From assembly GCA_005792355.1 (NCBI GenBank), contig SXSC01000373.1:1-45023 (forward strand): a DNA stretch of 45,023 nt. The letters run 5' to 3'. Positions 1-8,211 of this stretch are shown piece after piece. Both the position numbers and the translations under genes were made by a program. The notes below the pieces were generated by a model. It made no database searches and was not told where the DNA came from. It saw nothing but the letters and a program-made list of their open reading frames with translations. The stretch's first letter is position 1. Every line of letters starts with the position of its first letter. The stretch is from Opitutaceae bacterium (GTDB taxonomy: Bacteria > Verrucomicrobiota > Verrucomicrobiia > Opitutales > Opitutaceae).

Positions 1-228
1 CTCAAGTCGCGGTACGGGCACGGCCGTCTGTCGGCTGAGCGCATCGAGTGATTCGCCACGCAGCAGGCGCAGCACCACTTCGGCTTTGCGTTTCGCGCGC
101 CAGCGCAGCTGGGAATTTTCCAGGCCGGAGCCCCCGGCGGCGCCGCCGCGCGCAACGCTCGGCTCCGCCACCGGGGGCTCCGGCCTGGAGGGTTGGTCTG
201 CGCTCTTCGTTACTAGTTGGTTGGACAT
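1..228 (-). CDS. IS transposase OrfA-like helix-turn-helix protein, N-terminal part (truncated by the window edge)
   Basis: An ATG at 228 opens a reading frame that stays open for 76 codons to base 1. After a Pro/Gly/Ala-rich leader (residues about 13-36) comes a stretch reading RAKRKAEVVLRLLRGESLD, followed by LSRQ and VPRLE. This is the pattern of the helix-turn-helix that starts the small OrfA transposase subunit of IS3-like elements, where a basic helix is followed by a recognition helix. The DDE catalytic subunit would lie further left, outside the window. It points the same way as the AbiEii gene it interrupts. The family assignment is from remembered sequence pattern only; a non-transposase DNA-binding protein is possible but less likely next to a clean gene disruption. 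Confidence 0.6.
   Translation of the reverse strand, partial: MSNQLVTKSADQPSRPEPPVAEPSVARGGAAGGSGLENSQLRWRAKRKAEVVLRLLRGESLDALSRQTAVPVPRLE
121..187. repeat. 17-bp perfect inverted repeat inside the OrfA leader
   Basis: CAGGCCGGAGCCCCCGG at 121-137 is repeated in exact reverse complement at 171-187. The 33-bp spacer pairs partly as well (7 of the next 10 bases). The arms encode the low-complexity Pro/Gly-rich leader of the OrfA frame (roughly SRPEPP and GGSGLE), so the DNA carries both a strong foldback and a coding sequence. Confidence 0.7.
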
Positions 229-233
229 CTGGT

Positions 234-800
234 TCATTGGCTTTCGGGTTTACTATCCCGTGTCCAAGGAAATCGGTGCCGACATACCTCTTCCAGCGCG
301 AGACTGGGAATGGCCGCCGGAGTGAACGACAGATGCTTGAAATAGCTCTGCTCCACCTGCGGTGCAGACACGACGGGGCGGATCGGTCGCTCCCGGGTGC
401 TGACCTGGATCTTCACCTTGATCCCATTCGGGTTGCCCGGATGCGTCAGGACTGGATTGGCGGCACAGCCCTCGTCGGTGAGATACCAATCCTTGTTTCG
501 GTCGAAGCGGAAACTGAGTCCGTGGTACTGTCCGGCCAACGCTTCGAGCAGGCCCAACGTGAGGTCGTCTAGCGCGATGTCGGTACGGCAGGTAAAATCG
601 AGGTCGGTGGACAAGCGACCCTTGGGACCGAAGACCATTTTTCGGAGATACGTTCCACCCTTGAACGCAAGGTGCTCGGTCAGGCCCTTTTCATGGAATA
701 GCTGGAGCAAATGCGTGAGCCCCACGTCGATTTCGATGGCTGCAATGTCGCGAACACCGGAAAGTGCCGCCGTCTGCCTCAACTGTGAAGTGGTAAGCAT
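234..800 (-). CDS. AbiEii/AbiGii-type nucleotidyltransferase toxin, C-terminus truncated by IS insertion
   Basis: The product of 188 residues belongs to the AbiEii family, the toxin half of type IV toxin-antitoxin systems (a minimal nucleotidyltransferase). The fingerprints are KGGT at residues 47-50 and the metal-binding DLDFT at 66-70. Family members usually run well past 200 residues and carry a conserved AEK-type motif after the LEE helix. Here the likeness stops at LALEEV (about residue 172), and the last 16 residues are read from IS DNA, so the C-terminal motif is lost and the protein is probably inactive. It starts with ATG at 800, overlapping by one base (TGATG) the stop codon of the AbiEi-like gene upstream, the usual AbiE operon layout. 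Confidence 0.8.
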   Translation of the reverse strand: MLTTSQLRQTAALSGVRDIAAIEIDVGLTHLLQLFHEKGLTEHLAFKGGTYLRKMVFGPKGRLSTDLDFTCRTDIALDDLTLGLLEALAGQYHGLSFRFDRNKDWYLTDEGCAANPVLTHPGNPNGIKVKIQVSTRERPIRPVVSAPQVEQSYFKHLSFTPAAIPSLALEEVCRHRFPWTRDSKPESQ

Positions 801-1642
801 CAGGTCGCTCCGACGGCCTTCACTTTCGGCACTTCGGCCAGCAGATCGGCCTCAGTGGCGTGGACCAGCAAACCCCAGGCGGCGACGTAGCCGACGTCGC
901 CGTCGGCGCGTGTCGCACGGCCCAGCACGGAGCGCGTCGAGGGCGCAATCGCTGCCCTCAGCCGTGCGCGAAGCGCGGCGGACCACTTCCAGCCCACGAG
1001 GTCCGCGAGAAACCCGAGGCGTTGCAGCAACGCGGTGGACTTCATGCGGAGGGCGGTATCGATCACCTCTTCGGGAGCAGCGTCAACCGTCGCACCGTAA
1101 AGAATGCGTGCGACCTCCGCAGCACCACCAGCCAGATCCGGTCGATCAAGGCAATCGACCACCGTCTTTACGGGCATCGAGAGTGAGGCTTCGCGCCCGT
1201 AGAGGTCGTAGGCCTTGAAGCCGAAAAATTTTCTCTCCACCACTTTGACGAATCGGATATTATTACCTTCGAGCGTGCGGGGAGACAGTTGCCTTCGGGT
1301 CGCCACCGAAATCGTCATCGGTTTCTGCGTGGTGAAGCCGTGGTAGGACGCGGCAGCCCACCAGCCAACGTAGGAAGGCTCGACGACTGCCGACGCGAGC
1401 GCTACGGCGTTGTTTTCTCCGAGGTTTTCCGGGCCGTACTCAGGGGGGAGAAAGAGATACCGGCCTGCCACCAAGCGCGTGAGCCACCCCTTCCGAAGGA
1501 GGTTTCGAATCACTTTTCGAGCAGTTGATTCATTGCCAAGAAGTTCAATGACATCCGTTGCGCATACCATGGAGCGCCTCTGTTCTCGGAAAGAGAGAAC
1601 CGCCTTAGCTTCGTTTTTTCCAAGTGTTCGTAGATTTGTCAT
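800..1642 (-). CDS. AbiEi-type antitoxin / transcriptional regulator
   Basis: The 280-residue product matches the AbiEi family: an N-terminal winged helix (about residues 26-66, VCATDVIELLG then VIRNLLRKGWLTRL and the wing GRYLFLP) and a larger C-terminal domain that in this family neutralises AbiEii and helps repress the operon. The ATG at 1642 was chosen because the family likeness starts there; an in-frame ATG at 1708 would add 22 hydrophobic residues unlike the family. A GGAGG lies about 13 bases before 1642, which is rather far. The gene is followed directly by the AbiEii gene with a TGATG junction. With the toxin gene broken, this regulator is probably the surviving half of a dead system. 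Confidence 0.8.
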   Translation of the reverse strand: MTNLRTLGKNEAKAVLSFREQRRSMVCATDVIELLGNESTARKVIRNLLRKGWLTRLVAGRYLFLPPEYGPENLGENNAVALASAVVEPSYVGWWAAASYHGFTTQKPMTISVATRRQLSPRTLEGNNIRFVKVVERKFFGFKAYDLYGREASLSMPVKTVVDCLDRPDLAGGAAEVARILYGATVDAAPEEVIDTALRMKSTALLQRLGFLADLVGWKWSAALRARLRAAIAPSTRSVLGRATRADGDVGYVAAWGLLVHATEADLLAEVPKVKAVGAT

Positions 1643-1814
1643 TATCGAGTTTAAGCCTCCAAAGGGCCAAAACGCATTACAGATAAATCTCCATAGACAG
1701 AAGATCAACCTCAGAGCGAGGTAGTGAACGGTATTTGGAGATTTTGGTCGGCAACTGATCGCCGGTTGGCCACCGATTACCGGTTCGTCACTATTACTGA
1801 TTACTGCTCTCGCC
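1643..1814. promoter_or_regulatory. Spacer upstream of the AbiEi gene
   Basis: These 172 bases separate the stop of the large heme protein gene from the AbiEi start, both on the minus strand. They are clearly more AT-rich than the flanking genes and must carry the AbiE promoter. A loose dyad (TAGTGAACGG near 1723, CCGGTTCGTCACTA near 1780) could be an operator or a terminator for the Abi side, but pairing is imperfect. I see no gene here. Confidence 0.35.
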
Positions 1815-4800
1815 TCACTTCAGGCTTTTCAAATGGGCGAAGAGATCGCTCACGTGCTCGGGCGGGAGAGCTTCGAGCAGGCCTTCGGGCATCAGGGAGC
1901 GCGGCAGGTAGGAGGCCTCGCGGATTTCGGCGCGGACGATGCGGCGATCCTCGGCGCCGGGCATCCGCAGAATGACGGCGGCGGGCGCGTCCTCGGCGAG
2001 GAATCCCTCGTGCACGCGGCCATCGGTGGTCGTGACGCGGTAGATGCGATACGCGCTCTCCATGGCGGCGCTCGGAGTGAGGATGTTGCGCAGCAGCGCC
2101 TCGACGCCAGTCAGACCGACCCCGTCGAGCGCGGGCGCGAGCTGCCCGCCCTGGCCGCCGTGTTGATGGCAGGAGAGGCAGATGGTGGTAAAAAGTTCCC
2201 GACCGTGCTCGGGGTTGCCGCGGGCGTTGGCGAGCGTGCGGAAACGGGCGAATCGCTCGGTTTGCGCGACCGCCTCGGCGTGGGTGAGCAGGGCCGGCGC
2301 ATCATCGGTGATTTCCGCGCGCGCCTGGCCGTTGAGCGGACCCCAATTGGCGCCGGCAAACAGGCGGGTGAGTGCGGCGGGTCGGTCGGCTGACGCGAGG
2401 TCGGCAAACGTGCGGTCGAAATTCTCGCGAATTTCGGCGGCGGAGCGGGCGATGTTCCACACCCGATATTCCGCGAGCCAGCCGGCGGTGACGCCACCCG
2501 CCGGGTCGGTGCGGCTGCGGCCGAGCCGCAGGTCAGTGAACGCCGCCGTACTCGTGGCGGAGCCGGTGCCGTTGAGTTCGCCGTCGAGGAAGAGGCGAAA
2601 CACGCCGCGGGCGTCGCGCGTGATGGCATAGTGGGTCCAGACCCCCGGCGCGGCTTTCTTGGTTGCGATGACGACATCGTTGGCTTCGGGCAGCCAGGCG
2701 CGGAAGCGCCCGTCGAAAAAATTCAGGTCAAACTGCCCGGGGGCGCCGATCAGCCCGTCGCGGTTGTTGATATCGGGATCGAGCTTGAGCCAGCACTCGA
2801 TGGTAAACGGCCCGCCGAGGGTGAACTGGGTGTCGGGGAAATCCTCGGGACCACCGGGCAGACGCAGCGCGCGGCGGGCGTTTCCGTTGTGTTCGCGCCA
2901 GAGGGAGCCGACCAACGGATCTGCGGGCAGCACTGCGCGCATTTTTTCGATGGTGCCGAGGCCGAGACCCGTCCGCGCAAGCGAGCCGGTGCGGATGGCG
3001 CCGAGCAGGGCCTGCGCGCCGCCGACGTTGCCGGCGAGTTGGTCGAGGGCGAGCCGGCGCGGTCGGGCCCCCAGCTGCGGCAGGAGATCCACGAGCAGCT
3101 GGCTGGCCCCGGGAGACCGCGAGGCGGCGAGCGCGGCGACGGCCTCCTCGCGCATCGTGGGCGTCGCGGTGCCGCGGACGATTTGGGCAAAGAGTTCGGC
3201 GGGGCCGGCGGAGTTTTCGCGCAAGGCACGGAGCGCGGCGCGGGCGACCAGTTCGGGGCGGGCGGGTGCGCCGGGAGATGGAGCGGCGACTTCGCGGCGC
3301 AACACTTCGACGAGCGCGGAATCAACGGCGGCGAGTTTGAAGGCACCGGCGAGTTCGGCGCCGAGGGCGACATCAGAGTCGACCGGGCTGGCGAGAAGCG
3401 ACGTCGCGGCGGCGAGGAGCGGAGCGGCGAGGGCGGTGACATCAAGACTCGTGCGCAGGGTGAGGAGCGCGCGCAGCACGGGCGTGCGGGTGGTGGGGCC
3501 GGCGATCGCGGCGCCGAGCAGGTCGCGGACGGTCGGCTCGCGGAAATGGGCGGCGAGGGCGCGGATTTCCTCGTCGTTGAGTGGGCGTTGCAATTCGGGC
3601 GCGAGGCGGGCGAGGCCGAGGGCGGAGTCGCGTCCGCCGAGGGCGAGGGTGGCGAGCACGCGGTTCTCGAGTGGGAGCGACCGACCGGTGGGCGAGTCGA
3701 GCAGGGCCTGGGTGGCTGCGGGATTTCGTTCCATGGCCCAGCGGCCGAGGTAGCGCTCAAATTCGCGCTCGTAGCGGTCCCATTCGCCGGCGGATTTTTC
3801 GAGCACGGCGCCGCTGAGTTGCGCCGCGAGTTGCATCACGCGGAGGCTCGCGCCGGGAACGCGGCGCAGGGCGTCGCCGAGGGCGGCGCGGACGCCCGGA
3901 TGCGGGTCGGAGACGAGGGGAGTGGCGAGCGCGAGAAAATCGGACTCGGGTCGCGGTTGGGCCGCGGCGAGGCGGGCGGCTTCGCGACGGAGGGCGTGCT
4001 GCGGGTCGGCGACGAGCGATTGGAGCAGAGCTTGGGAAACGGGTTGAAGGCCCTCGAGGGCCCAGAGTGCGGCGAGGCGGCGGTCGGTGGGTGCGGTGCG
4101 ATCCGCGGCGATGCTGGCGAGATCGGGGGCGACGGCGGTGGCGCGGCGGTCGGTGATTTCGAGCCAGGCGAGGCGCGAGACGAGGGCGTTGGGGCCGCCG
4201 AGCTGGGCGACGAGGGCGCGGTCGTCGAGCTGGGTGAGGTCGGGTGGCGTGACGCGCGGTTGATCGCGATGGCGGATGCGCCAGATGCGGCCGCGGGATT
4301 TGTCCCGGTCGGGATGCGTGCGCGGGACCTCGTTGTGCGAGATGATTTTGTTGTACCAGTCGACGATGTAGAGCGCGCCGTCGGGGCCGAAGTGGATCGC
4401 GACGGGGCGGAACCATTTGTCGGTGGAGGTGAGAAAATCGGGAAGTTTTTCGTAGCGGTAGCGCGGGCCGTCGGGCGTGGCGCGGACGGCGTTGATCGCG
4501 TTGGTAATCGGGTTCGCGAGAAAGAAGATTTTGGGAGATGGGAGATTGGAGTTGGGAGATGGGGAGGAGGAGAATTGGGCGAAGGGGCTGTCGCGATCCT
4601 CGGCGAGGGCGAGGCCGCTCAGGCCCGTGCCGCCCATCTGCGCGGGCGTGAGGGGCGGCGGCATGAGCGGTTGGTAGGGGCGCAGGAGTTCTTTCGAGCC
4701 GGTCCGGACCCAGACGCCGGGCGCATAGGGGATGACGGGGTAACCGATGTCGTTGGCTTCCTGGAAAAACGTCTCGCCTTCGCGCGACGTGAGCAGACCC

Positions 4801-6281
4801 CAGATGTTGTTGGGGCCGGCCGTGAGGCTCTCGAAGCTCGAGCCATCGGGCGTGAAGCGCGCGAGTTTGCACTGGTTGAATGGAATCTCGGTGGAGCCAT
4901 CGGCGAAGAGGCGGCCGTCGGGGCGGCGGACTTTGGAGTAGTTGAAGAGGCCTTGAGCGACGAAGATTTGGCCGCCGGGTTGGCGGAGAAACTGGTGGGG
5001 AAACAGGTGCGAGTCCTGCGTGCCGAAGCCGGTGAGGATCACGTCGTGGCGGTCGGCGCGGCCGTCGGAGTTCATGTCGCGATAGAAACGGATGTCAGCG
5101 CCATATTGGACGAAGGCCCCTTCCTTGTAGGGCTGGACGCCGAGGGGCATGACGAGACCGTCGGCGAAGATGCGGGGCGGGGCGGTGACCGCCGCGCGTC
5201 CGGGAGCGGGGGTGGCGTAAGGAGAATCGAAGACGACAACTTTGTCGCGACCGCCGGCGGCGAAGAGGGCGTCGGAGGCGGCTTTTTGTTCGTTGCCGTC
5301 GACAGGATACTCGAGGGCGGTCATCGACCACATCCTCATGCGGGCATCCCAGGTGACGTTGATGAATTTACCGAAGCCGTCGGATTCGGCGACGACGAGT
5401 TCGGCTTCGAAGCCGGGGGGCAAGGTAAACGAGCGACGCTGCTCCTCGGTTGAGCGCGGGCCGGTGGTGACGGCGTTGTAGGAGATGTCCCGGCCGCTGG
5501 GATTGGTGGCGGGGACCGCCGCTGCGGCCGCGGCGGCGGGAGCGGGAGGCGTGGTGGCGGCGGTTTTCTTGGCCTTCGCGGCGGGAGCGGGGCGGGCTTT
5601 GGGATGGCCGACTTTGTCCCACGTGGGTGCGCCGGGTGTGGGCGGGAGTGGATCGAGGGTCACGTCCTTGACTTGGACAAGCGCGATGCCGCCGCTGTGG
5701 ATTTGAATCCCGATCTTGCCGTCGAGGGCGATGGTGGGATCGGTTTCGGTGTAGTCGTGGGCGAGCACGCCGTTGATCCACGAGCGGATGCGCGGGCCTT
5801 CGGCGAGGATGCGGTAGTCGTTCCAATCGCGAGAGCGAACGGCGGCGAGGGTTGCGGCGGGGTCGATGGGCTTGACGAGCGCTTTGTTGCGGCGGTGCTC
5901 GTCGTAGATGTCGCCCCAGTATTTGTCACCGGCGTCCACCTGGTAGCCGGACATGGCGGGGCCACCGGGCACGCGCTGGCTGCGGATTTGAATGCCACTG
6001 TTGATGAGGCCGGTCGAGGGATCGCCGGTGATTTTGATCTTCAGGCGGAGCTCGAAGTTTTGAAACGAGCGCGTCGTCGCGAGGAAGAAGTTGCGCGGGA
6101 CTTTTTCCGTGGTGGAGCCGCCGGTGAGAGCGCCGTCCTGCACGCGCCACCACTGTGCGTCGCCCTCCCAGCCGGCGAGCGTTCGGCCATCGAAGAGAGG
6201 CGCGGGCGCGGCGCGAAGGGCGACGGCAGCGAGGAAAGCCAGCAATAGCGGCAGGCGAAGGAAGGAGCGGATCGGAGTCAT
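1815..6281 (-). CDS. Secreted multidomain protein: DUF1080, PVC-type heme-binding dehydrogenase propeller, HEAT, LamG, cytochrome c
   Basis: This 1488-residue protein starts with a signal peptide (residues 1-25). In order it then shows a 3-keto-disaccharide hydrolase/DUF1080 jelly roll (about 28-212, FDGRTLAGWEGD), an Ala/Pro/Lys-rich linker (about 215-262), a glucose/sorbosone-dehydrogenase-like beta-propeller of the PVC heme-binding type (about 285-660), HEAT-like alpha repeats (about 690-1080), a LamG/concanavalin domain (about 1130-1330, FTIECWLKLD), and a C-terminal cytochrome c with the heme site CLSCH at 1368-1372. It is probably a periplasmic redox protein acting on sugars from glycan breakdown; the electron partner is unknown. 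It starts 2 bases after the stop of the sulfatase gene, so the two are almost certainly co-expressed. A Gly/Ser/Asn/Pro-rich insert near residues 560-580 looks like a low-complexity expansion. Confidence 0.85.
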   Translation of the reverse strand: MTPIRSFLRLPLLLAFLAAVALRAAPAPLFDGRTLAGWEGDAQWWRVQDGALTGGSTTEKVPRNFFLATTRSFQNFELRLKIKITGDPSTGLINSGIQIRSQRVPGGPAMSGYQVDAGDKYWGDIYDEHRRNKALVKPIDPAATLAAVRSRDWNDYRILAEGPRIRSWINGVLAHDYTETDPTIALDGKIGIQIHSGGIALVQVKDVTLDPLPPTPGAPTWDKVGHPKARPAPAAKAKKTAATTPPAPAAAAAAAVPATNPSGRDISYNAVTTGPRSTEEQRRSFTLPPGFEAELVVAESDGFGKFINVTWDARMRMWSMTALEYPVDGNEQKAASDALFAAGGRDKVVVFDSPYATPAPGRAAVTAPPRIFADGLVMPLGVQPYKEGAFVQYGADIRFYRDMNSDGRADRHDVILTGFGTQDSHLFPHQFLRQPGGQIFVAQGLFNYSKVRRPDGRLFADGSTEIPFNQCKLARFTPDGSSFESLTAGPNNIWGLLTSREGETFFQEANDIGYPVIPYAPGVWVRTGSKELLRPYQPLMPPPLTPAQMGGTGLSGLALAEDRDSPFAQFSSSPSPNSNLPSPKIFFLANPITNAINAVRATPDGPRYRYEKLPDFLTSTDKWFRPVAIHFGPDGALYIVDWYNKIISHNEVPRTHPDRDKSRGRIWRIRHRDQPRVTPPDLTQLDDRALVAQLGGPNALVSRLAWLEITDRRATAVAPDLASIAADRTAPTDRRLAALWALEGLQPVSQALLQSLVADPQHALRREAARLAAAQPRPESDFLALATPLVSDPHPGVRAALGDALRRVPGASLRVMQLAAQLSGAVLEKSAGEWDRYEREFERYLGRWAMERNPAATQALLDSPTGRSLPLENRVLATLALGGRDSALGLARLAPELQRPLNDEEIRALAAHFREPTVRDLLGAAIAGPTTRTPVLRALLTLRTSLDVTALAAPLLAAATSLLASPVDSDVALGAELAGAFKLAAVDSALVEVLRREVAAPSPGAPARPELVARAALRALRENSAGPAELFAQIVRGTATPTMREEAVAALAASRSPGASQLLVDLLPQLGARPRRLALDQLAGNVGGAQALLGAIRTGSLARTGLGLGTIEKMRAVLPADPLVGSLWREHNGNARRALRLPGGPEDFPDTQFTLGGPFTIECWLKLDPDINNRDGLIGAPGQFDLNFFDGRFRAWLPEANDVVIATKKAAPGVWTHYAITRDARGVFRLFLDGELNGTGSATSTAAFTDLRLGRSRTDPAGGVTAGWLAEYRVWNIARSAAEIRENFDRTFADLASADRPAALTRLFAGANWGPLNGQARAEITDDAPALLTHAEAVAQTERFARFRTLANARGNPEHGRELFTTICLSCHQHGGQGGQLAPALDGVGLTGVEALLRNILTPSAAMESAYRIYRVTTTDGRVHEGFLAEDAPAAVILRMPGAEDRRIVRAEIREASYLPRSLMPEGLLEALPPEHVSDLFAHLKSLK

Positions 6282-6283
6282 GT

Positions 6284-7708
6284 TTAGCGGGGAAGGTGGA
6301 GAGTAGGACGGAACCCCTCCGGCCCGTCGATGCCGGGTTGGGGCAAAATGGTCTTGGGATTGGGTGTTATGCCGATCGGGCGGGACTTGGCGGCGAGGTC
6401 GGCCTCGAAGCGCGTCATGCGGGCCTGCAAGTCGGACACGACGCTAGGATTCGCACCGGCGACATTCTTCGTTTCCCCGATGTCGTCGCCGAGGTGGTAG
6501 AGTTCGCCGGTCTTGAAGAACTTCCACTCCCCTGCCCGCACGGCGCGCAGATTGTTTTCCTGATGGTAGAAAAATTCCTGATGCGGCGTCCGAGCATCGG
6601 TGCGACCAGTAAGGAGCGGGCCAATGTCGCGCCCGTCGATCACGCGGTCGGTGGGCACCTTGCCGTGTCCGAGCGCGGCGAAGGTAGGGAGGAGGTCCAT
6701 GTGTGTGGCGAGTTCGCCGCAGACCGTGCCGGCCGGAATGGCGGCCGGCCAGCGAGCAATCATCGGCACGCGCTGACCACCTTCAAAGGGCGTGCCCTTG
6801 CTGCCCCGTAGCGGACCGTTTTCACTTTCGCGGCCACCGCCGTTGTCGGACGTGAAGATGACCAAGGTGTTTTTGTCGAGGCCTTCGGCCTTAAGGCAGT
6901 CGAGGATCTGGCCGACGCTCCAATCCACCTCGCGCACCTGGCCTTCCAAGGGGTCCGGGCTGGGTTGAAATTCTTTGCGCACCGCCGGGCGTGGCAAATG
7001 CACGAAGACGTGGGGCAGGTAGAGAAAGAACGGCTTGGTCCGGTTGGCGCGGATGAACGCGACTGATTCCTCGGTCAACTGGCGGCAGATTTGCGCCTGA
7101 TCCTCCATGTTCTTGATTTCGCCGACCACCTCTGTACCGCGCAGGATGGGCAGGCGTGGCCATTTCCATTTCGCCGCCGGGCTGGCCGGGTCGTTGTAGG
7201 GCCACATGTCGTTGGAATACGGGATGCCGTAGTAGTGATCGAAGCCTTGGTCGGTGGGCAGAAACCCCTTCTGGTCGCCGAGGTGCCATTTGCCGAAGCA
7301 GCCCGTGGTGTAGCCGGCACCGCGCAGGACTTCCGCAATTGTGATCTCCTTGGGATTCAGCGCGTGATCGTCGCCGGGAAAGAGGACGCCATGGCTGGAG
7401 CCGCGGCCGAGCCCGACGCGCCGCGGATAGCTGCCGGTCATCAGGGCCGCGCGCGACGGCGAACACAGCGGGGCGGCGGAATAAAACGAGGTGAACATCC
7501 GGCCTTCCGCCGCCATGCGGTCGAGGCGCGGAGTCTTGTTCTTCTTCGAGCCGAACGGGCCGATGTCGGCATAGCCGAGATCGTCGATATTGATGATGAC
7601 GAGATTAGGCCGGGAGGCACTCGCGGCCGGGGATTGGGCCGGGGCGGTGGCGGCCGTGAGCAAGACGAACAACAAGGACAGACGCAGCGGGGAGAACTTG
7701 GATGTCAT
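6284..7708 (-). CDS. Secreted sulfatase (arylsulfatase family S1)
   Basis: The 474-residue product has a signal peptide (about 1-25) followed by the sulfatase fold. The metal-binding pair is DD at 42-43 in INIDDLGYAD. The nucleophile motif is CSPSR at 82-86, whose Cys is turned into formylglycine in active family members. GKWHLG is at 139-144 and the second metal pair DN is at 288-289 in FTSDNGGG. All key residues are present, so it should be an active sulfate ester hydrolase in the periplasm or outside, given a formylglycine-generating enzyme encoded elsewhere. The natural substrate cannot be read from the sequence; the neighbouring DUF1080/heme protein suggests a sulfated sugar. It is the first gene of a two-gene operon, with a long repeat-bearing spacer upstream. 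Confidence 0.92.
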   Translation of the reverse strand: MTSKFSPLRLSLLFVLLTAATAPAQSPAASASRPNLVIINIDDLGYADIGPFGSKKNKTPRLDRMAAEGRMFTSFYSAAPLCSPSRAALMTGSYPRRVGLGRGSSHGVLFPGDDHALNPKEITIAEVLRGAGYTTGCFGKWHLGDQKGFLPTDQGFDHYYGIPYSNDMWPYNDPASPAAKWKWPRLPILRGTEVVGEIKNMEDQAQICRQLTEESVAFIRANRTKPFFLYLPHVFVHLPRPAVRKEFQPSPDPLEGQVREVDWSVGQILDCLKAEGLDKNTLVIFTSDNGGGRESENGPLRGSKGTPFEGGQRVPMIARWPAAIPAGTVCGELATHMDLLPTFAALGHGKVPTDRVIDGRDIGPLLTGRTDARTPHQEFFYHQENNLRAVRAGEWKFFKTGELYHLGDDIGETKNVAGANPSVVSDLQARMTRFEADLAAKSRPIGITPNPKTILPQPGIDGPEGFRPTLHLPR

Positions 7709-7825
7709 ATCTTAGAAGGGATGCCGAGGGCTAAACCGGATAATTCCTAACGCGGAAATCGCAACGAGCCTCCAGCTCGCAAGCTCGCCTGCGGCGGGCA
7801 AGCCGGAGGGATCGGCCGACTTGTG

Positions 7826-7903
7826 GCAAAGGAATGAAGGCAAGGGAATAAAACCAAGCATTCGAGCGTTGGTTCCCATTCCTTTGCCTCCATACCTCTG
7901 CCA
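7826..7903. repeat. Foldback made of four 14-bp units around a nested stem-loop
   Basis: The left arm holds two direct 14-bp units, GGCAAAGGAATGAA (7826-7839) and GGCAAGGGAATAAA (7840-7853). The right arm holds two units of the same type on the other strand (7876-7889 and 7890-7903). The spacer itself folds, with AACCAA at 7853-7858 facing TTGGTT at 7870-7875. The arms match at 21 of 28 positions, and in minus-strand RNA most differences become G-U pairs. It sits about 120 bases upstream of the sulfatase start, in the sense orientation of a possible leader RNA. Confidence 0.6.
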
Positions 7904-8107
7904 CTGCTTTTGCCGAACGCGGGCCGGGAACCATCGAACCGGAATCGGGGTGGGACCTTGAATCTGCTCCGGCCGGCAAATGGAGGTCGCTGCACTGGGG
8001 TCTTTCGTTTTCTGCCAACCCTGTTTCTGCCGTCATCGGTGAACGTCGCGAGCCTCGGCCACGGATAATCGCGGTCGATGGCGGTGGCCGTTGTTGGGGT
8101 TGAGGCA

Positions 8108-8163
8108 GGTAGGGCGCGGACTCCGTTCCGCGCCCCGGCGGCCAGCGGAGTGGCCGCCCTACC
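8108..8163. repeat. Cloverleaf-like palindromic (REP/MITE-type) element
   Basis: A perfect 9-bp outer stem, GGTAGGGCG (8108-8116) with CGCCCTACC (8155-8163), encloses two further perfect stem-loops: GCGCGGA/TCCGCGC (8114-8120 with 8127-8133) and GGCGGCCA/TGGCCGCC (8137-8144 with 8151-8158). Similar GTAGGGCGG-type palindromes are, from memory, scattered between genes in related genomes, which would make it a small non-autonomous repeat rather than a unique regulator. Confidence 0.65.
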
Positions 8164-8211
8164 AAATCGGTTGGATGGTACGTCAATGGATTTGCGGCGG
8201 GCACCACTGAG

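Larger units (their letters stand above)
1..284 (-). mobile_element. End of an insertion sequence, running off the left edge
   Basis: The first 284 bases look like one end of an insertion sequence. They carry the 5' part of a transposase-type reading frame (from 228 leftward). The neighbouring AbiEii reading frame loses family likeness exactly where this segment begins. The proposed IS end, read on the minus strand from 284, starts TGTCGGCACC, with the TG typical of several IS families. No terminal repeat or target duplication can be checked because the other end lies outside the window. The boundary at 284/285 is an inference. Confidence 0.55.
7709..8211. other. 503-bp spacer with two structured repeats, no gene
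   Basis: This gap lies upstream of the sulfatase gene and downstream of the PEP-hydrolase-family gene, both on the minus strand. It carries two foldback elements (7826-7903 and 8108-8163), listed separately. Short open frames exist but show no family likeness or start signal. The promoter of the sulfatase operon must lie here, probably in the part nearest 7709. Confidence 0.6.

Noticed and set aside
2631..5453. A 940-codon plus-strand open frame opposite the heme protein gene
   Set aside because: Its translation is low-complexity Gly/Glu/Ala/Arg with no family likeness. High GC at third positions of the real minus-strand gene keeps the antisense frame open.
7826..8163. Possible CRISPR array from regularly placed short repeats
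   Set aside because: The units are adjacent 14-mers in inverted arms without spacers, so the CRISPR layout is absent and no cas gene is nearby.
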